Positions 33,557 to 47,000 of a stretch of DNA of 64,000 bases are shown here, in pieces. A program made the position numbers and the translations under genes. The notes beneath the pieces were generated by a model. That model was not told the DNA's origin. It ran no database searches and saw only the letters and a list, made by a program, of their open reading frames with translations. Position 1 is the first letter of the stretch. Every line of letters starts with the position of its first letter. The DNA is from Paraphaeosphaeria minitans. Taxonomy: Eukaryota > Ascomycota > Dothideomycetes > Pleosporales > Didymosphaeriaceae. Location: positions 1,488,001 to 1,552,000 of the forward strand of contig WJXW01000011.1 in NCBI GenBank assembly GCA_015832175.1, written 5' to 3'.

Positions 33557-34083
33557 TCAATCATTCCGGAACGTCTCCGTTGATATGAGCTGAAGCTGGT
33601 TCCCGGAAGCGTCTCGTCTCATCACACATTACCCCATGACACAATATCCCATAACACACCGAGCCCTGCGAACCCACTTCCACTATACAACCGAGCGCCC
33701 ACGCATGCACGTATACCCCCACGCGGGCAACATTGAGATTACCCACCTAGACCACCACCTAGGCGTACGCTACCTACCCACGTCCATGCAACGAGCCCAG
33801 CAGATGCACTTTGCTATTTCCCCCCTCCGCGACTCCATCACATGGAAACAGAGCCCAAGAGATCCGAACGACTGGGTAGTCAAACCAGAGGCAAGAAAAG
33901 AAGCGTGGGTATCACCAATGCATCACCACCCAGATGGCACGTCACTTGCTGCATGCATCTGCATCGTCAAGGTCTGAATTTTCCATTCGGCAAGGCATGC
34001 TCACTTCGCCTTCCTCACCCCGCCGCCTCCAAGTCGCGTCACAGAATCGCCCAAAACAAATAGGGAGCGAGCAGGCGGACGGA

Positions 34084-37000
34084 TCAGAGGGGCGGCGACT
34101 CCGGACGGTCAATTGCCAAGGAGAAGTAGTAATCCGTCAACGCGTTCATGTCATCCCCGAAAGTCGCGTCCTCGTCACCCATTGGCGACCCCGCCTCGAG
34201 TTTTGCCAGGTACAAGTCTTTCTTATAGCCATCGAGTGTCGGGATGTCGTTACATATCCTATAACCTGGTCGATCCGAATCACCCGAGAGGTCATAGCCT
34301 AAGAGCCCAATATCCCATGTCAGGATGCATGTCTGACACGAATACTTCGTTAGCTCCATGTTGAGGTCCGTCTTGTTGCCGCCGCATCGCAGACACACGA
34401 ACTCGCAGCGCTCACACCTTGGCGGCAGCGGTGCACCATCCGAAGGATCAACCCTATCTGAAGGCCGAGCAGCCCGTCCACACCATCCGCACGGAACCTT
34501 TGTATGTGGGATCTTGAGATCCACGGTCCCAGCTAACCATTGCGAGCGCAATTCATCGGGAATGCGATCCACGCTCCTGCCAGAGTCGCCAATTTCCTCG
34601 CTTGTGATCTTAAAAGGATCCGATCCGGAGCCCAGGCATGCCGAACATGGAGAATCTGACGGTTCAGGAAACTTGAGTTGCAATTCCAGAGCCTGCTCGC
34701 GAAGGAAGGGCGCGTCCACACTCGCATCGTAGGGCCCGGCGTATGAAGAGCCTTGAACCGCTTGTTTGATAGGCAGTCCTCCCATCGACTTGATTATCAT
34801 CTGGCCAGTCTCGAGGAGCTCCTTAGCAGAGGTAACTCCGGAGTCGGCAGCTGCAGACGTGGTCGTTGATGGTTGCATCTCAAAGTTGGCATCGTCTTCT
34901 GCAAATGGAATGTATCTCATCCTGGCTGCATCCTTGAAAGAGCAGTCGTCCCGGCCGACTTCAAGGACATTGACAGACCCGTTGACCTCGCCCAACACGA
35001 GTCTGCTGTAATCGGGGCTGAAGGCTCCGGACATGATGCCGGAATCGACTGTGATAAGATCCTTCACAAACGTCTCTCCTTCCGATCGCGCGACGTTCCA
35101 GACCTTCACCACACCGTCGGATGAGCCACTGTAAAGACGTGTGGCGTTAGTGCCCCAGCTGAGGAATCGAATGCCGGTGTCCACGACCTCTCGATCTTCA
35201 CGATCATCGAGAGGCATGAGGGGGCTGCCGTGTGCGAGCTCACGAAGGAAGTGATTCGGGTTGCGGATGTCCCATACATAAGCTCGTCCGCTTGTGCATC
35301 CGGCAGCGACCAGAAAATCATCACCCGGACTAGGATAGTTAGCAAAAATTTACGTTAATTAGATGTCGGCCGCTTACCACCATACTACGTCGTTGATATC
35401 CAGCGCCCGACACTCGAGCTCCATGAGCGTGCTGAACTTGTCGTCCGCAGCGCCCCCCTGTTCGCTGTACACGCGAACCGTCGAACGCATTCCTCGGTTG
35501 GTTTTCTGGCCTGCGACGGATGCTACTGCTATGCATCGCTCCCTAGGATGGAAGGACAGATCAAAAACGTTTTTTCCAGCGCCCCATATGTTGAGCTGTT
35601 TGCTTGTGTTGATGTCCCATAGGCAGATATCTCCATTTACATCCCGTCCATCATGGCGCGCGTTGGCACCAAAACCTGCAAGCAGAAGATTCTCATACCT
35701 TGGCGAGAAGTGGAGCGCCATCGGAAGCATCATCAGGTCAGGTCTAGCCGCTGCCTTTTCAGAAACAAAACTCAGAGTGACTGGCGGCTGCGTCAGATCA
35801 TCTTCGCACAATTTTAGGACCTTCACGGCCTTGCCAGTCGATTTCCTGGTACCGGTTGCAAGGACGCCCGAAGCATTGACGGCCATCATGCTCACTTCTG
35901 ATTTGTGATGCAAGGAAACAGCATCAGTCGGTTGCGAGCCGTCGTACTTCGTCTCCCAGACCCACACATTATGGTCCCACCCACCAGAATACATGTATTT
36001 CCCATTTGGAGAGAAGGCGACTGTCGTGACTGTCTTGAACAGTTTTGGATCTTGCGAAGCATACATTGCATGAGTCGAGTTTGGGCCCGCTTCGGTTCTT
36101 GGCCTCTCGACGTAGTGTTTCCCCAACTCGGTGATGGTGTTACGAGACACGTCACCATATAAGAGATTGTTTGATCGGTTGTACTGCATGGAGTGAGGGT
36201 CGTCAACGCATATCGCACCGGCGGCGAAGCATTCCCCGTCTACAGACCAAGCAACAGCATGTACATCGCTGGAGGCGCCGGTGTAGGAGGAGACGGGTCC
36301 GAGAGTATCCTGGGCCTTGTTTTTCAACTGATATGAAATCGGTGGTGTTGCTGAGCTCCAGCCTCTGTTTGATTGAAGCCCCAGTTCCCGTCTCCGAATC
36401 ACAGAGGACGTAGACAATCTCGCTTCCGAATTAAAAGATTTGTTAGGCCTTGAAGCTGCTAGCCTCTCGATGCGAGGGGCAGCGCTACGAATCTTGTTTT
36501 CTTGTGCGTCCCGGAGAAAAGCATCAATACTTCGTCGGTCTCGAGCAGGCAGTTTTGATCGCAGTACGTCAGCCAGCTGCAGAAGTTTGGGCTCTGTCAT
36601 CCCATTCAATACTCTCCGGAGACGTTTTCGTTGACTTCGCGAGCGTATATCTCGCTGAGGACCGAGCAAGCGCGTAATCGTGCTCTCCACAGTATTAAGT
36701 TCTATCGGGCTGAGGTCCACATGTATCAGGGTGCCTTGCCAATCGCGACTAACTAGCTGGTCCCATTCATAGCCACGGGGTACATTGTGCACTACTGATC
36801 GTTGCGATGAGGAGAGATATGGCAGCTGCTCTGGGCTTGCCTCGCAGTTCTGTACAGCAAGTGCAGAGAAGGCATCGTCCATGTCAAAATCAACCAACAA
36901 AGGTTCGTTCTCGACCGCGATGGCCTTTTCTGGCGCGGGTACGAGATCTTCGGGGGTCTCAGACACAGCAGGCCTTTCTTCTGCAGACTCCGCGGGATTC

Positions 37001-39006
37001 GACTCATCTCCTTCAAATGAACCTCTCTCGATCTGGGTGTTTCTCTTTGGCCAGGTGTAATTCTGAACGGGCACTGCTCGTCGCGGACGCCCGCGACGCC
37101 GTCCTGTTGACTCCGCACCGGAAGATTGGTCTTGAACCGAATTAAAAGCGGCAGACCACGCTCCATGCCTGGATTCTTCTTGCGAGTCAGCAATTTCCGG
37201 CTTCCGTCTTGATTTGATGTTTGGCCTGCTTGAATTTGCGTGGACTGCAGCCCAATCTACGTGAGCCCCTGATGCGTACATGGACGGCAATATCAAAGTC
37301 GTAGGGTCTTGCGATCTGTCTCGGCGATTGATCTTCTGAGAGTAATTTGTTTGCAAAGTGCCATATTTACGGTCAGGGTAGTGTTCTTGGAATCTCGCCG
37401 TTATTTCTGGCCAGCTTAGCTTCTTAACTTCCTTGAGGAAAATCAACAGATGCGCCTCGGCTTCTGAAAGTCCACCCGTCCACTTCATGGATGCAGACGG
37501 CTTCTCAACTGTTGCGACGACGCGATGTCCTGCAGACAAGTCGCCAACCAGGCTATGGGTCTGTACTGCCTTGCTAGTAACGGGTTTTTCTGAGCCAGAG
37601 AGCACACTGTCACGCTCACTCGACCATGCAGGCGAGGAACTTTGGGCACGTCGTAAAGGCGGTCGTCCACGGGGCTTTCGAGTTGAAGTGGGTTCGATTG
37701 TTAAATGTTGCTTGGTTCGAGCTGGGTTTACTTGGGCAGGAAACTGTTGCATGGTGAGAGCAATACGTTGGCCTCTTGGGTGAGCTTTCATGAGTAACGC
37801 CACTTTGTCATTCGCGGGTAATTGTTGAAGTAGTCCGGATATTATATCGTCCTCCAAGAGCGTTTCCAACGGATCTTCGATAACGGGACTATTGCCTGCC
37901 GAAACGTCGTTCTTCGGTTCTAGGGCTTTGCCGGAAAATATGGCCTGTTCAGCATATGGTTGACCGATCGTCCTTTGTCGAGGGGGTAACGAGTCGTCCT
38001 GGTCTATAACCATTTCGTCAGCCATACTATAGCCACTGGCAACTCCATTGGACGCCGGCTCGGTTGCCCTATTGCTAGGCGTCACATTCGAAAGTCTCCT
38101 CAACTGCAGTTCACGACGGAGCTGAGAGGGCTCAAGTTGTTTTATGAATGGCACAGGGGCCTTCAACGCCGTGTTCAGGGACGGCACCGAGGGTAGCCCA
38201 CTTGCGTTGAGCTTCGCGGCGGGAAGAGGTTGACCGCCGACCGGGTATAGGCCAGGAGTCGGATGTGTCGCGAAAGGTGCGGATTCGCCACCATCGCGAT
38301 TTGTGGGGTTCGGGACTAGACTTGCGCCGCCATTGCTCAGAAGTGATGGCCATCTGCGATGTCCGGCGAATCTTGGATTTGGACTTGGCAGTCCATCCAC
38401 AAACGCTTGAGCTTCCTCTTTCGTATCAAAACGCTGTTGTTTTGCGCCTTTGCATCCTACGGTCTGGGCTTTGACCGCGTCATAACTCGTGTACACACCC
38501 GGAACATGCCCAACCTTCACCCCATAGAACTGCTCTTTTGGTACACTCTTCCACCGCGACCCCGCAGGTAAATAATGTTCAGATCCAGGTGGCGGACCAG
38601 TTATCTTCCTTCTCTTTCCCGCTTGCGGGTTTGAAAAGTCGCTTGCTTTCTCTCCTGGTGTCGCAGCAGCGAAGAGTGGAATATAACCGGGAACATTGAG
38701 CGGTTGGCTTGATGTCGCATGTTGAGGATTTGGTGGCATGTCATATAAATTCGCATGTCGTAAGTTATGCTCGGAATTTGGGAAACTTGTTCGCGGTCGG
38801 CCGCTGGGAGGCTGGAAACCAGACACAGAAGCAGCGGGGGCCTGCGGTTGAACGGCGGACGACGACGAAGGTCGTGGGAGATTGAGCGGCAACGGCACCG
38901 GTATCTTTCGAGGGCTGCTAGAAGGCGCAATCCCAGCCCGTACTGGGCCCGCCTCTTCGTCCGAGTCGAATGCGAGGTCGATTGGGGCCTGCGCAGAGCT
39001 ACCCAT
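34084..39006 (-). CDS. Large nuclear-type WD40 protein with SANT-like domain, AT-hooks and Cys-rich C-terminus
   Basis: Exons 39006-35378 and 35329-34084 with a 48-nt intron give 1,624 residues. Residues 1-440 are disordered, with an acidic DLAFDSDEEAG start. AT-hook-like motifs lie near 445 (RKPRGRPPLRR) and 639 (GRRRGRPRRAV). A Myb/SANT-like helical domain at about 505-560 contains LSEAEAHLLIFLKEVKKLSW and ITARFQEHYPDRKYGTLQ. A WD40 propeller begins near 905, with GKYMYSGGWDHNVWVWE and NGDICLWDI, and continues past the intron (ATRLYSGSSDGVVKVWN). Near 1435-1550 lie paired cysteines, CSAC, CGWC, CERC, CLRC and CQTC, likely zinc ligands. The architecture suggests a chromatin-bound scaffold, possibly a Cul4-Ddb1 receptor-like protein; that role is inference. 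The ATG at 39006 is the first in frame. Confidence 0.85.
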
Positions 39007-39551
39007 GGTGGGCACTGGTTTGCGACCCTCGTAGTGTTCGAGCGAGTGAGTTGTACCTGTGAAGGAAGGTCAAAGTAGGCGAGCGTGGGAGTCAATAGAA
39101 TCGAGGACCTACTAAGGCGCCATGGGCGAGAACACTCAACGCTGCAGTGGCATCGCGTCCCCAGGGCGCGATGGACGGGGCAGTCGCGTAGCTTAAGTGG
39201 TCGCGGGAAGGAGCGAGATTAGCGGTGGCTAGTGCTGTGGCGTAACGGGGAAAGTGGTTCTAAGCTCCAAGACCAAGAACTTCAACATTGACCCACATTT
39301 GACGTTGAGGGGACTGCCTTGATATTCTTCTATCAAACTTCTGCATTAGGCTACGTATTGGTTGGCAGGCAAAGGCACTTGAAGACACCAAAATTGACAA
39401 TTTGCAGATGCGTATAGGCTCAAACATGAGTGAATTTCAAAAAAACGAGTTTACATCAATGTACATTACCTAGGTACCTACCACATCCTCTCGACATACA
39501 TTTCCCAGCTCCCTGTATACATATAATCCAACCATCACGGAACCTACAACC
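39007..39551. other. Intergenic, 545 bp
   Basis: Promoter of the WD40 gene and 3' flank of the APC permease gene, with one TACCTAGGTACCTACC cluster near 39467-39482. No gene. Confidence 0.4.
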
Positions 39552-41327
39552 CTACAATTTCCCGGTCTCTTTTCCGATCACCGGGCTCGCGCCTTCCAAA
39601 TCGGTTCTTTCTACACCCACGACCGGCACTTCCTCGCCTGGCGCCACATCAACCGGGACAGGCGGCCCATTGAAGTCCTTCCTTCCCCTGATGAAATACC
39701 AAATAACACTAATAGCCGCGAATCCCGCAAACACCACGCTCGCATAGTTCATCGACGCAGCTTCGACAGGCAGACTAACGGGCATGCAAAACAATACAAC
39801 GGCGAGGCAGATCCAGCACAGCGTCGCGATGTTTATCCAGTAGCCGAAGCGCCCGAGGCTGAAGCTGGAGTGCTTGACCGCGCGGCGCTTGCGCAGCACG
39901 GAGATGAGGATCGGCATGCCGTACGAGGTAGAGAGGCAGATCGTCGCGACGCCGGTAAAGGAGTTAAATGCAGCGGAAGAACCGAAGTAGATGAGGCCGA
40001 GGAGGCAATCGACGACGGTGGAGAGGACGAGGGCCCACAGGGGGATGTCGAATCGCTTGTCGACGCGCTTCCAGAGGCGCGAGCCGGGGATGGCGCCGTC
40101 GCGCGCGAACGCGTATGTGCAGCGGGATGCGGCGGTCAGGGCGCCGGTGCCGGCGAAGAAGAGGATACCGAGGATGAGGAAAAGGAGGCCGAAGCCGCCG
40201 CCTGCGGAGCCGGTTACGGTCTTGAAGAGGAGGCCGATCGGTTGGCCGTTGGCGACGTCGAGGAGCAGCTGGACGTCTGGCAGGACGAAAAGGATCGGGA
40301 TCAGGTATATTACACCTGTTACACCTGCTGCCGCGACGGATAGAACGATGGCTTTGGGGACTTCGCGCTCGGGATTCTGCACCTCTTCGCACATGGATGC
40401 TACCATGCCGTAGCCGGTCAACGTGTAAGCCGCTTGGAGCAGTCCAACGAAAAACGCCCATCCGGAGGGCCTGTTCAAGTCAGCATCGCTCAATGACCTC
40501 GAACTCCAGAAATTCGCAACTCACCACCCGGATGCCGAAGCATCATAGTGTGCAAACACAAATTCCCCGCTCCTCTTAGTATCCGCCATGGTCAACAGCG
40601 TGATCAAGATGATAAGCACACTCGTTGCAGTCCAGTAGATACAGATCTTGTTGATCAAATCCAGGTACTTGGCCCCAAAAATGTTCGTCAACATACACAC
40701 GAGCATGACCGCCCAGAAAGCCAAGATTGTCTGCCACTGATTAGGCACAAAGTCCTCGTTCCACAGACTGATGGCACTGAGAATGAGCTGACCGCCCGAG
40801 AAGTTGATGGAGAGCGTGACGGTCCAATTTCCAACAAGAGTGAGCCATCCGGTTACCCAGGAAGCCACAGGCGCATATTTGCGCGTAGAGAGCATCGCGG
40901 ACCAGTAGTAGACGCCGCCCGCAGTCGGGTAGACGGCGCAGATCTCGGCCAGGGAGGCGGCAATGGAGAGGGAGATGATAGACACGAGGACCCATCCCCA
41001 CAGAATCGTGACAGATTGGCCATCCGTGAGGGTGATGTATAGTGTTGTCGAGAGACCGAAGGGAACAGCCATGATGGCGAAGGATCTAGGTATCAGCGTT
41101 AGTCTTCTGTCCTTGCCACTTCGTCAACTCGGCATCGCGGCCTTGCAAGCACCAGACAACGAAAACCACCACACTTACAGCCCCAGCACACTCAGCATGC
41201 TCAAGTTCCTCGGCAGTTCAGACTGATATCCCATCTTCGCAAGCTGCGCCTCCGCCGCGCCATCCACACTCCCCTTCCTCCCCGCCACGCTCCCCTTCCT
41301 ATGCGTAATATCCATACTACTCGCCAT
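39552..41327 (-). CDS. APC-family amino-acid/GABA/choline-type permease
   Basis: Exons 41327-41179, 41085-40525 and 40470-39552 give 542 residues; introns of 93 and 54 nt, in phase. The cytosolic N-terminus (DITHRKGSVAGRKGS...) is followed by the fungal GABA/choline permease pattern: PRNLSMLSVLGLSFAIMAVPFG, SLAEICAVYPTAGGVYYWSAML, GWLTLVGNWT and, after the second splice, GYGMVASMCEEVQNPEREVPKAI. The CEE-NPEREVP block is the hallmark of this APC subgroup. Twelve membrane segments. It imports an amino acid, polyamine, choline or GABA at the plasma membrane; which one cannot be read here. The C-terminal tail is acidic. Confidence 0.92.
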
Positions 41328-42777
41328 GCTCTTTCGACCTCTTATTCAAGTGACCTCAGCTCGATCTATCGCAAAGTCAGAAACCATTCGGCGCATTCTC
41401 ACGAGTACGAGTCGAAAACGCGGGGAAATACCTAGCCGACCGTAGCTTCAGCGCTAGGTAGCCCAACGGCGCGGCGGGTACGGTAGGTAGGTAGGTACTG
41501 TAGGTACGGTAGACCACGTTCACGCACGCACACGCCCTGAACAACGATCCCAAGATGCAGATCGAGGAAGTCTCACAATGCAGACGTTCCGCGGCAGCAG
41601 CAGCAGCAGCAGCGGGCGAGCGCCGTGATAAAGAGCGCGCATCCTCGCCGAACACGCACCGCTACGGACTGCCTTATCGACGGTAGGTACGGTACGGTAG
41701 CGCCCCTTGTTCGAGAGCGGAAGCTGCGTGCGTCATGCACGGTTGTCGCGTGCGTTATCTGCAGCCCGGGAGTGCAGATAGATCATCGACTTGAAGCGTG
41801 GGAAAATCCTCCGGGTTAGTGGGGACTTTGCGTGAGGAGCGATAAGTTGGATGGGATGCGATGCGATGCGAGCGCGCTTGCGTTCGGGGTTGGAGGAAGA
41901 TGCAAACGCTTGAGGGAGGGAGGCCGGGTAGTGCACTTGTGCATCTACATACATACCTACCTACATGGAAGGGCGTGAGAGTGCCTGACGAAGCTGTTTC
42001 TCACCAATCTCCAGGGACAGCAGTAACTTGCCAACTCCTTCTAGCCATCAAACCAATCCGGTGCATCGTGGGTAGATCAGCCTGCAGCGCATCGTCGGAC
42101 TTGGACCACCGGTACTTCCTTGTCCTCCCCAAGACGCGGCACAACCTTTGCGTTTGTTTATCGCAGGGCCGAGTGCAGCATCAGGACTCCTCGCTAGGCA
42201 CCTCTGCATTGAAAGGTTGTCTCTGCCTCGTCTGCGTTCTGACTTGACTGCCTACTTGAATTCCAATCGACAGATGGCGAATATACTAGGTAGTGGACGC
42301 ATCCCTCCTGCCGCAACTGACGCGTTTGTAAAGGCTCTACGCCATCACACTTCGAGAACACTGTATGGTGGCAACTTCTATTAAAACCGCAGAAGATTAT
42401 ATAGTCCACTTAATGGCCAGTGAATAGCCAGTTAATAGCTGTCCGTTGTAATTGATCATACAGCAGCACTCCGCATAACTGTCACCAAACATAGAAGAAG
42501 ACCCCCACACGCACGCATGCAACGCAAACGAAAGCTAACAAAGGAGAAAAGTAACCCAGAAACCACACAACATTTGCACATGGAAGCAGACGTGTGATGG
42601 AAGTAGGAGCAAACACCCGTGGACACAGTCCCCTGAACTTCCTCGAAGACGCCGACAGACCTTTGTTCGTATGACACGTGAGCATTGCCGCGAGTTGGTA
42701 TCATTGCCGGCACCGCGAGCTTGCAGAAGCGGAGGTGGGCATCGTGAGAGCGGGACACATCTGTGCGAAGGCGAGGC
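41328..42777. other. Gene-free stretch, 1.45 kb, with GGTA tracts
   Basis: APC promoter and 3' flank of the Rab11 gene. GGTAGGTAGGTACTGTAGGTACGGTAG at 41479-41513 and similar words near 41681-41698 and 41950-41965. A short CAG run (41596-41612). No coding signal. Confidence 0.4.
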
Positions 42778-43584
<807 letters not shown>

Positions 43585-44082
43585 AGTTGCGGTGGGTGCA
43601 GGCTGGTGCGCTGTTCGGTTCAAGTAGCGGTGGGGAGCGTGCGCGGGGTGCGGCAGAACCAGCGAGGGAAAGAAAGATGATGCGTTGTAAGTGTGCGCGA
43701 GCGGGCGGGCGTGTAGAGGAGTGGTGGAGCAGGCGGGTTCGTCGGGGTCGGAGTTGCAGTTATTTGGCTGCCTCGCCTCGTTTGAAAGCAGGAGGAGCTC
43801 ATGCGGCGGCCTGTGACATTGGACAAATGCGGGCGGCGAATGCCACACGTGACCGCGCTAGTGTTTACACCCTGAGCAATCGCAGCTTCCCCGAGCGTGA
43901 CTGATTTGAGCTGGCAACGGCACCAATATTGCAAGGACGACTACATCCTTGACTCCTCGTACAGTCTTCGCACTCTTCACTCAGCCTGCCCGCTCGGGAT
44001 TACTCGTCGGGCGGCGTGGCTCCTTGGGCGTTGGGCCAACCAAAGTGGCGTTTGCTCAGCGTCACGAACGCGTCACGCAAAC
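43585..44082. promoter_or_regulatory. Divergent promoter, Rab11 / chromodomain-CCCH gene
   Basis: A 498-bp GC-rich gap with no clear TATA box. Frames on both strands are chance. Confidence 0.35.
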
Positions 44083-47000
44083 ATGAAGAAATCCGTACTG
44101 GAAGCGGAGCGGGAAGCTGCCGCATTTACCTCAGATATTGGGTCGTCCCTTGAAGACAGCGAGGCCAGCAGTCATGACGCTGACTCCGTGTTCGACGTCG
44201 ACGACATCATCGCTCAACGCACCCACGAAGAAGAAAACCAGGATGTGGTGCAACACCTGGCCAAGTTTACTGATTATCCGCTCCACAGGCAAGTCATGGC
44301 ATCTGCGTGCTATAGACCACTAGCTTATTGTCCAGATCCCAATGGCTATACAGTCATTTGTGCAATAAGGGGCTCCTCGACTCGTGGAGAGTCAAGCGCA
44401 GAGAGCTGGGCATGGCGAAGCTCGAAAGAATCAGCGAAAAGAAGACCGCACAATTCAATGCGGCTGTGAAGAAGGCCGATGCGCAGCAGCGGAAGCGGCG
44501 TCAGAAGCGGCGGCATATGCGTGAGCAATTGCAGCAGAGTGCAGCGCGGGGAAAGGGAGAATCACTCAAACAAAAAGAAGTGGCGAAAGCAGTACCCTCA
44601 TCACCCCTCGATCACACAGCGCCAGCCAATGGAAAAGCTATGCAAGCTGCCTCGTTTAAGAAGAAGAGCCGTGTTGTTGTGGACTCAGAGGATGAGAATG
44701 AATTTGTACCTATGGCAATGTCATCGGATGAGGATGTATCCATGGCAACATCATCTAGCTCCTCTGACAACGTCCCCTTGATCAAAAGGCGGGCGAGATC
44801 TCGATCAAGGGGGACTAGGCTAAGAACCAGTGCTAAAGTGCCATCGAAACCATCGTCTCCGCAGCAGAGGCGCAAATTAGGAGCCAAGCCCAGCTTGTCA
44901 GTTGAGGAACCCAGTTATGCCGCCGCGCCCTTACCAATTCCTGTACGTAGACCATCGATGCCTAAGGGGCCCCGAGATCCAGGCCCCATCAAGATAGTCA
45001 ATGAGCCAAAGCAGCCTCAAAGAAAAGTGTGGGACACCCAGGGGAAACACTTCGGAACATTGCACTTTAGAGCAGTAGCGGAAAAGCGTGGCCGTGCAGA
45101 GGGGACTCCCGATATCAACGACTTGCAATTTGTGAATGGTCGCCCAGCAGGAATTCCTACCAAGTCCGCAGATACTACGTCTGCGGCACCCGCACACAAC
45201 AATCCTAACAGACGTCGCGAGTCAGGGCAACGTCTTTTGTTGGAAGTTGAGCCAGAAGACGAGACTCGTAGCACTATGACTGCGGTTGCGTTGCAGTCTT
45301 ATGAAGAGGACAAGATCCCAATGACATGCTATGATTGGAAGCACACTACATGTATACATGGAGGTCAGTAATCATGCGCTGTTTGCTTGGGAAGGCTCCG
45401 CTAATGTCGCTTTTCTGATATTCTATAGCTGAGGGTTGTCGTTTTCTCCACCGCGAGCACGGTCCGGACGGGAACCTTCTTGCTGTCACGAACTGGAAGG
45501 GCGAGATACCGCCCAAGTATCGAGGACAACCAGAAACATGCTGGAGCTGGTTTTGTGAGGGCACATGTAGATACTCTGACGCAGATTGCGTCTATGCCCA
45601 CAAGAACACCGGCCGTCTTAAGCAAAAATCAATCGATCCCCACATCGAATGTGGCAGCGCGAAAGCCCGAGAGATAACCCGAGAGATTGGCGGAGAATTT
45701 AAGTATCCCAATATCACCTGTGTGCACTGGCTAATGGACACGAAGGGGTGCTTGAAGAGCTCCTCTCAGTGCGAATTTGCTCACAGAAACACGGGTATGC
45801 TTGGGAACACGACTGGTGAACCGTTCAAGCCAATCGATCCCAATATCAAACCTGCCAACCCACCTCAGACGTGTTTTTTCTGGTTACGCGGTTTCACTGG
45901 CTGTAACAAGCGTGCGGAAGACTGCAAATTAGCCCACGATAATACAGGATACATTCGCGTCCCCGGTCGACAACTTGTTCTGCAAATCGATACCAAGGAA
46001 AGGCCCAAATATGATCCGGCCCTGCAAGTTCCATCGATGCCCGCTGGTCCTGTTTCTACTGGTGTACCTGCAAGAGACATCCCGGCGTGTATGAAGACTT
46101 GCTTTTTCTGGAACATGGGTAGCTGCAACGAACCGGAAGATCTCTGCAGGTTTGTACACCGCTACACGGGTGTGGTCGCTCGCGCTCCTCCCCGTTGGGT
46201 CGCTCCTCCGGGTTTTCAGCTCAAGCTCCGCCTTGACCCAGTTCCGACGCAACACCATGTCGACAGTCCCGATCTAATGCAATTGGACGAGCCTATTGGC
46301 GAACTAGTTGAGGAAAGAGTTAGGCAAAGCCTAGACACGAGAGAAGATGGTTGTAGGATTGTCCGGCATGCGGATTCTCATGTCGAGGACTCGCGTATCC
46401 TTTCGCCACAGGAGAATCGCAGCGATGTCAAGTCAGCAGGTGGATCTTTTGTTGTCAAGGACAAACACGAAAAGAGAGTACTGCAACAGGAGAATGGGAA
46501 CAACACAAAGTCAAATGGTCAACTTTTTGACGTCAAGCGCAAAGTCGAGGAAGCAAAGCCAGTCGAATTAGAGTCAGCTGGCCAAGCTCTTTATATCAAG
46601 CACCAGGTCGAGGGAGCAATGCTCCTTGACTTGGACGAAATGCTCAGATGTAACGGAGACCAGCATGAAGACGTCGTGGCAGGTCCAAATGCTCTTATTC
46701 TCTACGATCCAGAATTGTACAAGGAACAACCCCGGTTGCTCGAGCGGTGGCTAGCTGTGAACTACATGAAAGTATTCAACACTCGCCGGATGGGCTTTTA
46801 TGCGGCATGGGATGGATTCAGAGAGGTGGTTCTGGACGGGGGAAGCGGTATAATAATCACCCCTCCCGATTTTGAGGACTACGCTAGTTTGCCAGGTTTT
46901 GGAGACGTGCTAAGAGGTACGGTTTGCTTATGGTCACTTGGCCATCAGCCAGTGGCCGACTATAACATGTGGGATCCCAAAGCCCCCAAAGATCGACCTT

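Larger units (their letters stand above)
31804..34083. other. Gene-free stretch with simple repeats, 2.3 kb
   Basis: The promoter side of the ADP/ATP carrier gene and 3' flank of the WD40 gene. Holds a 9-bp tandem repeat and a 23-nt poly(A) run, annotated separately. Frames of 100-190 codons near 31850-32450 lie in the carrier's upstream region on several frames at once and have no domain features. Confidence 0.45.

Noticed and set aside
33137..33593. Frames coding Lys/Asn or Val/Leu repeats
   Set aside because: They are translations of the 9-bp tandem repeat, which keeps all frames open.
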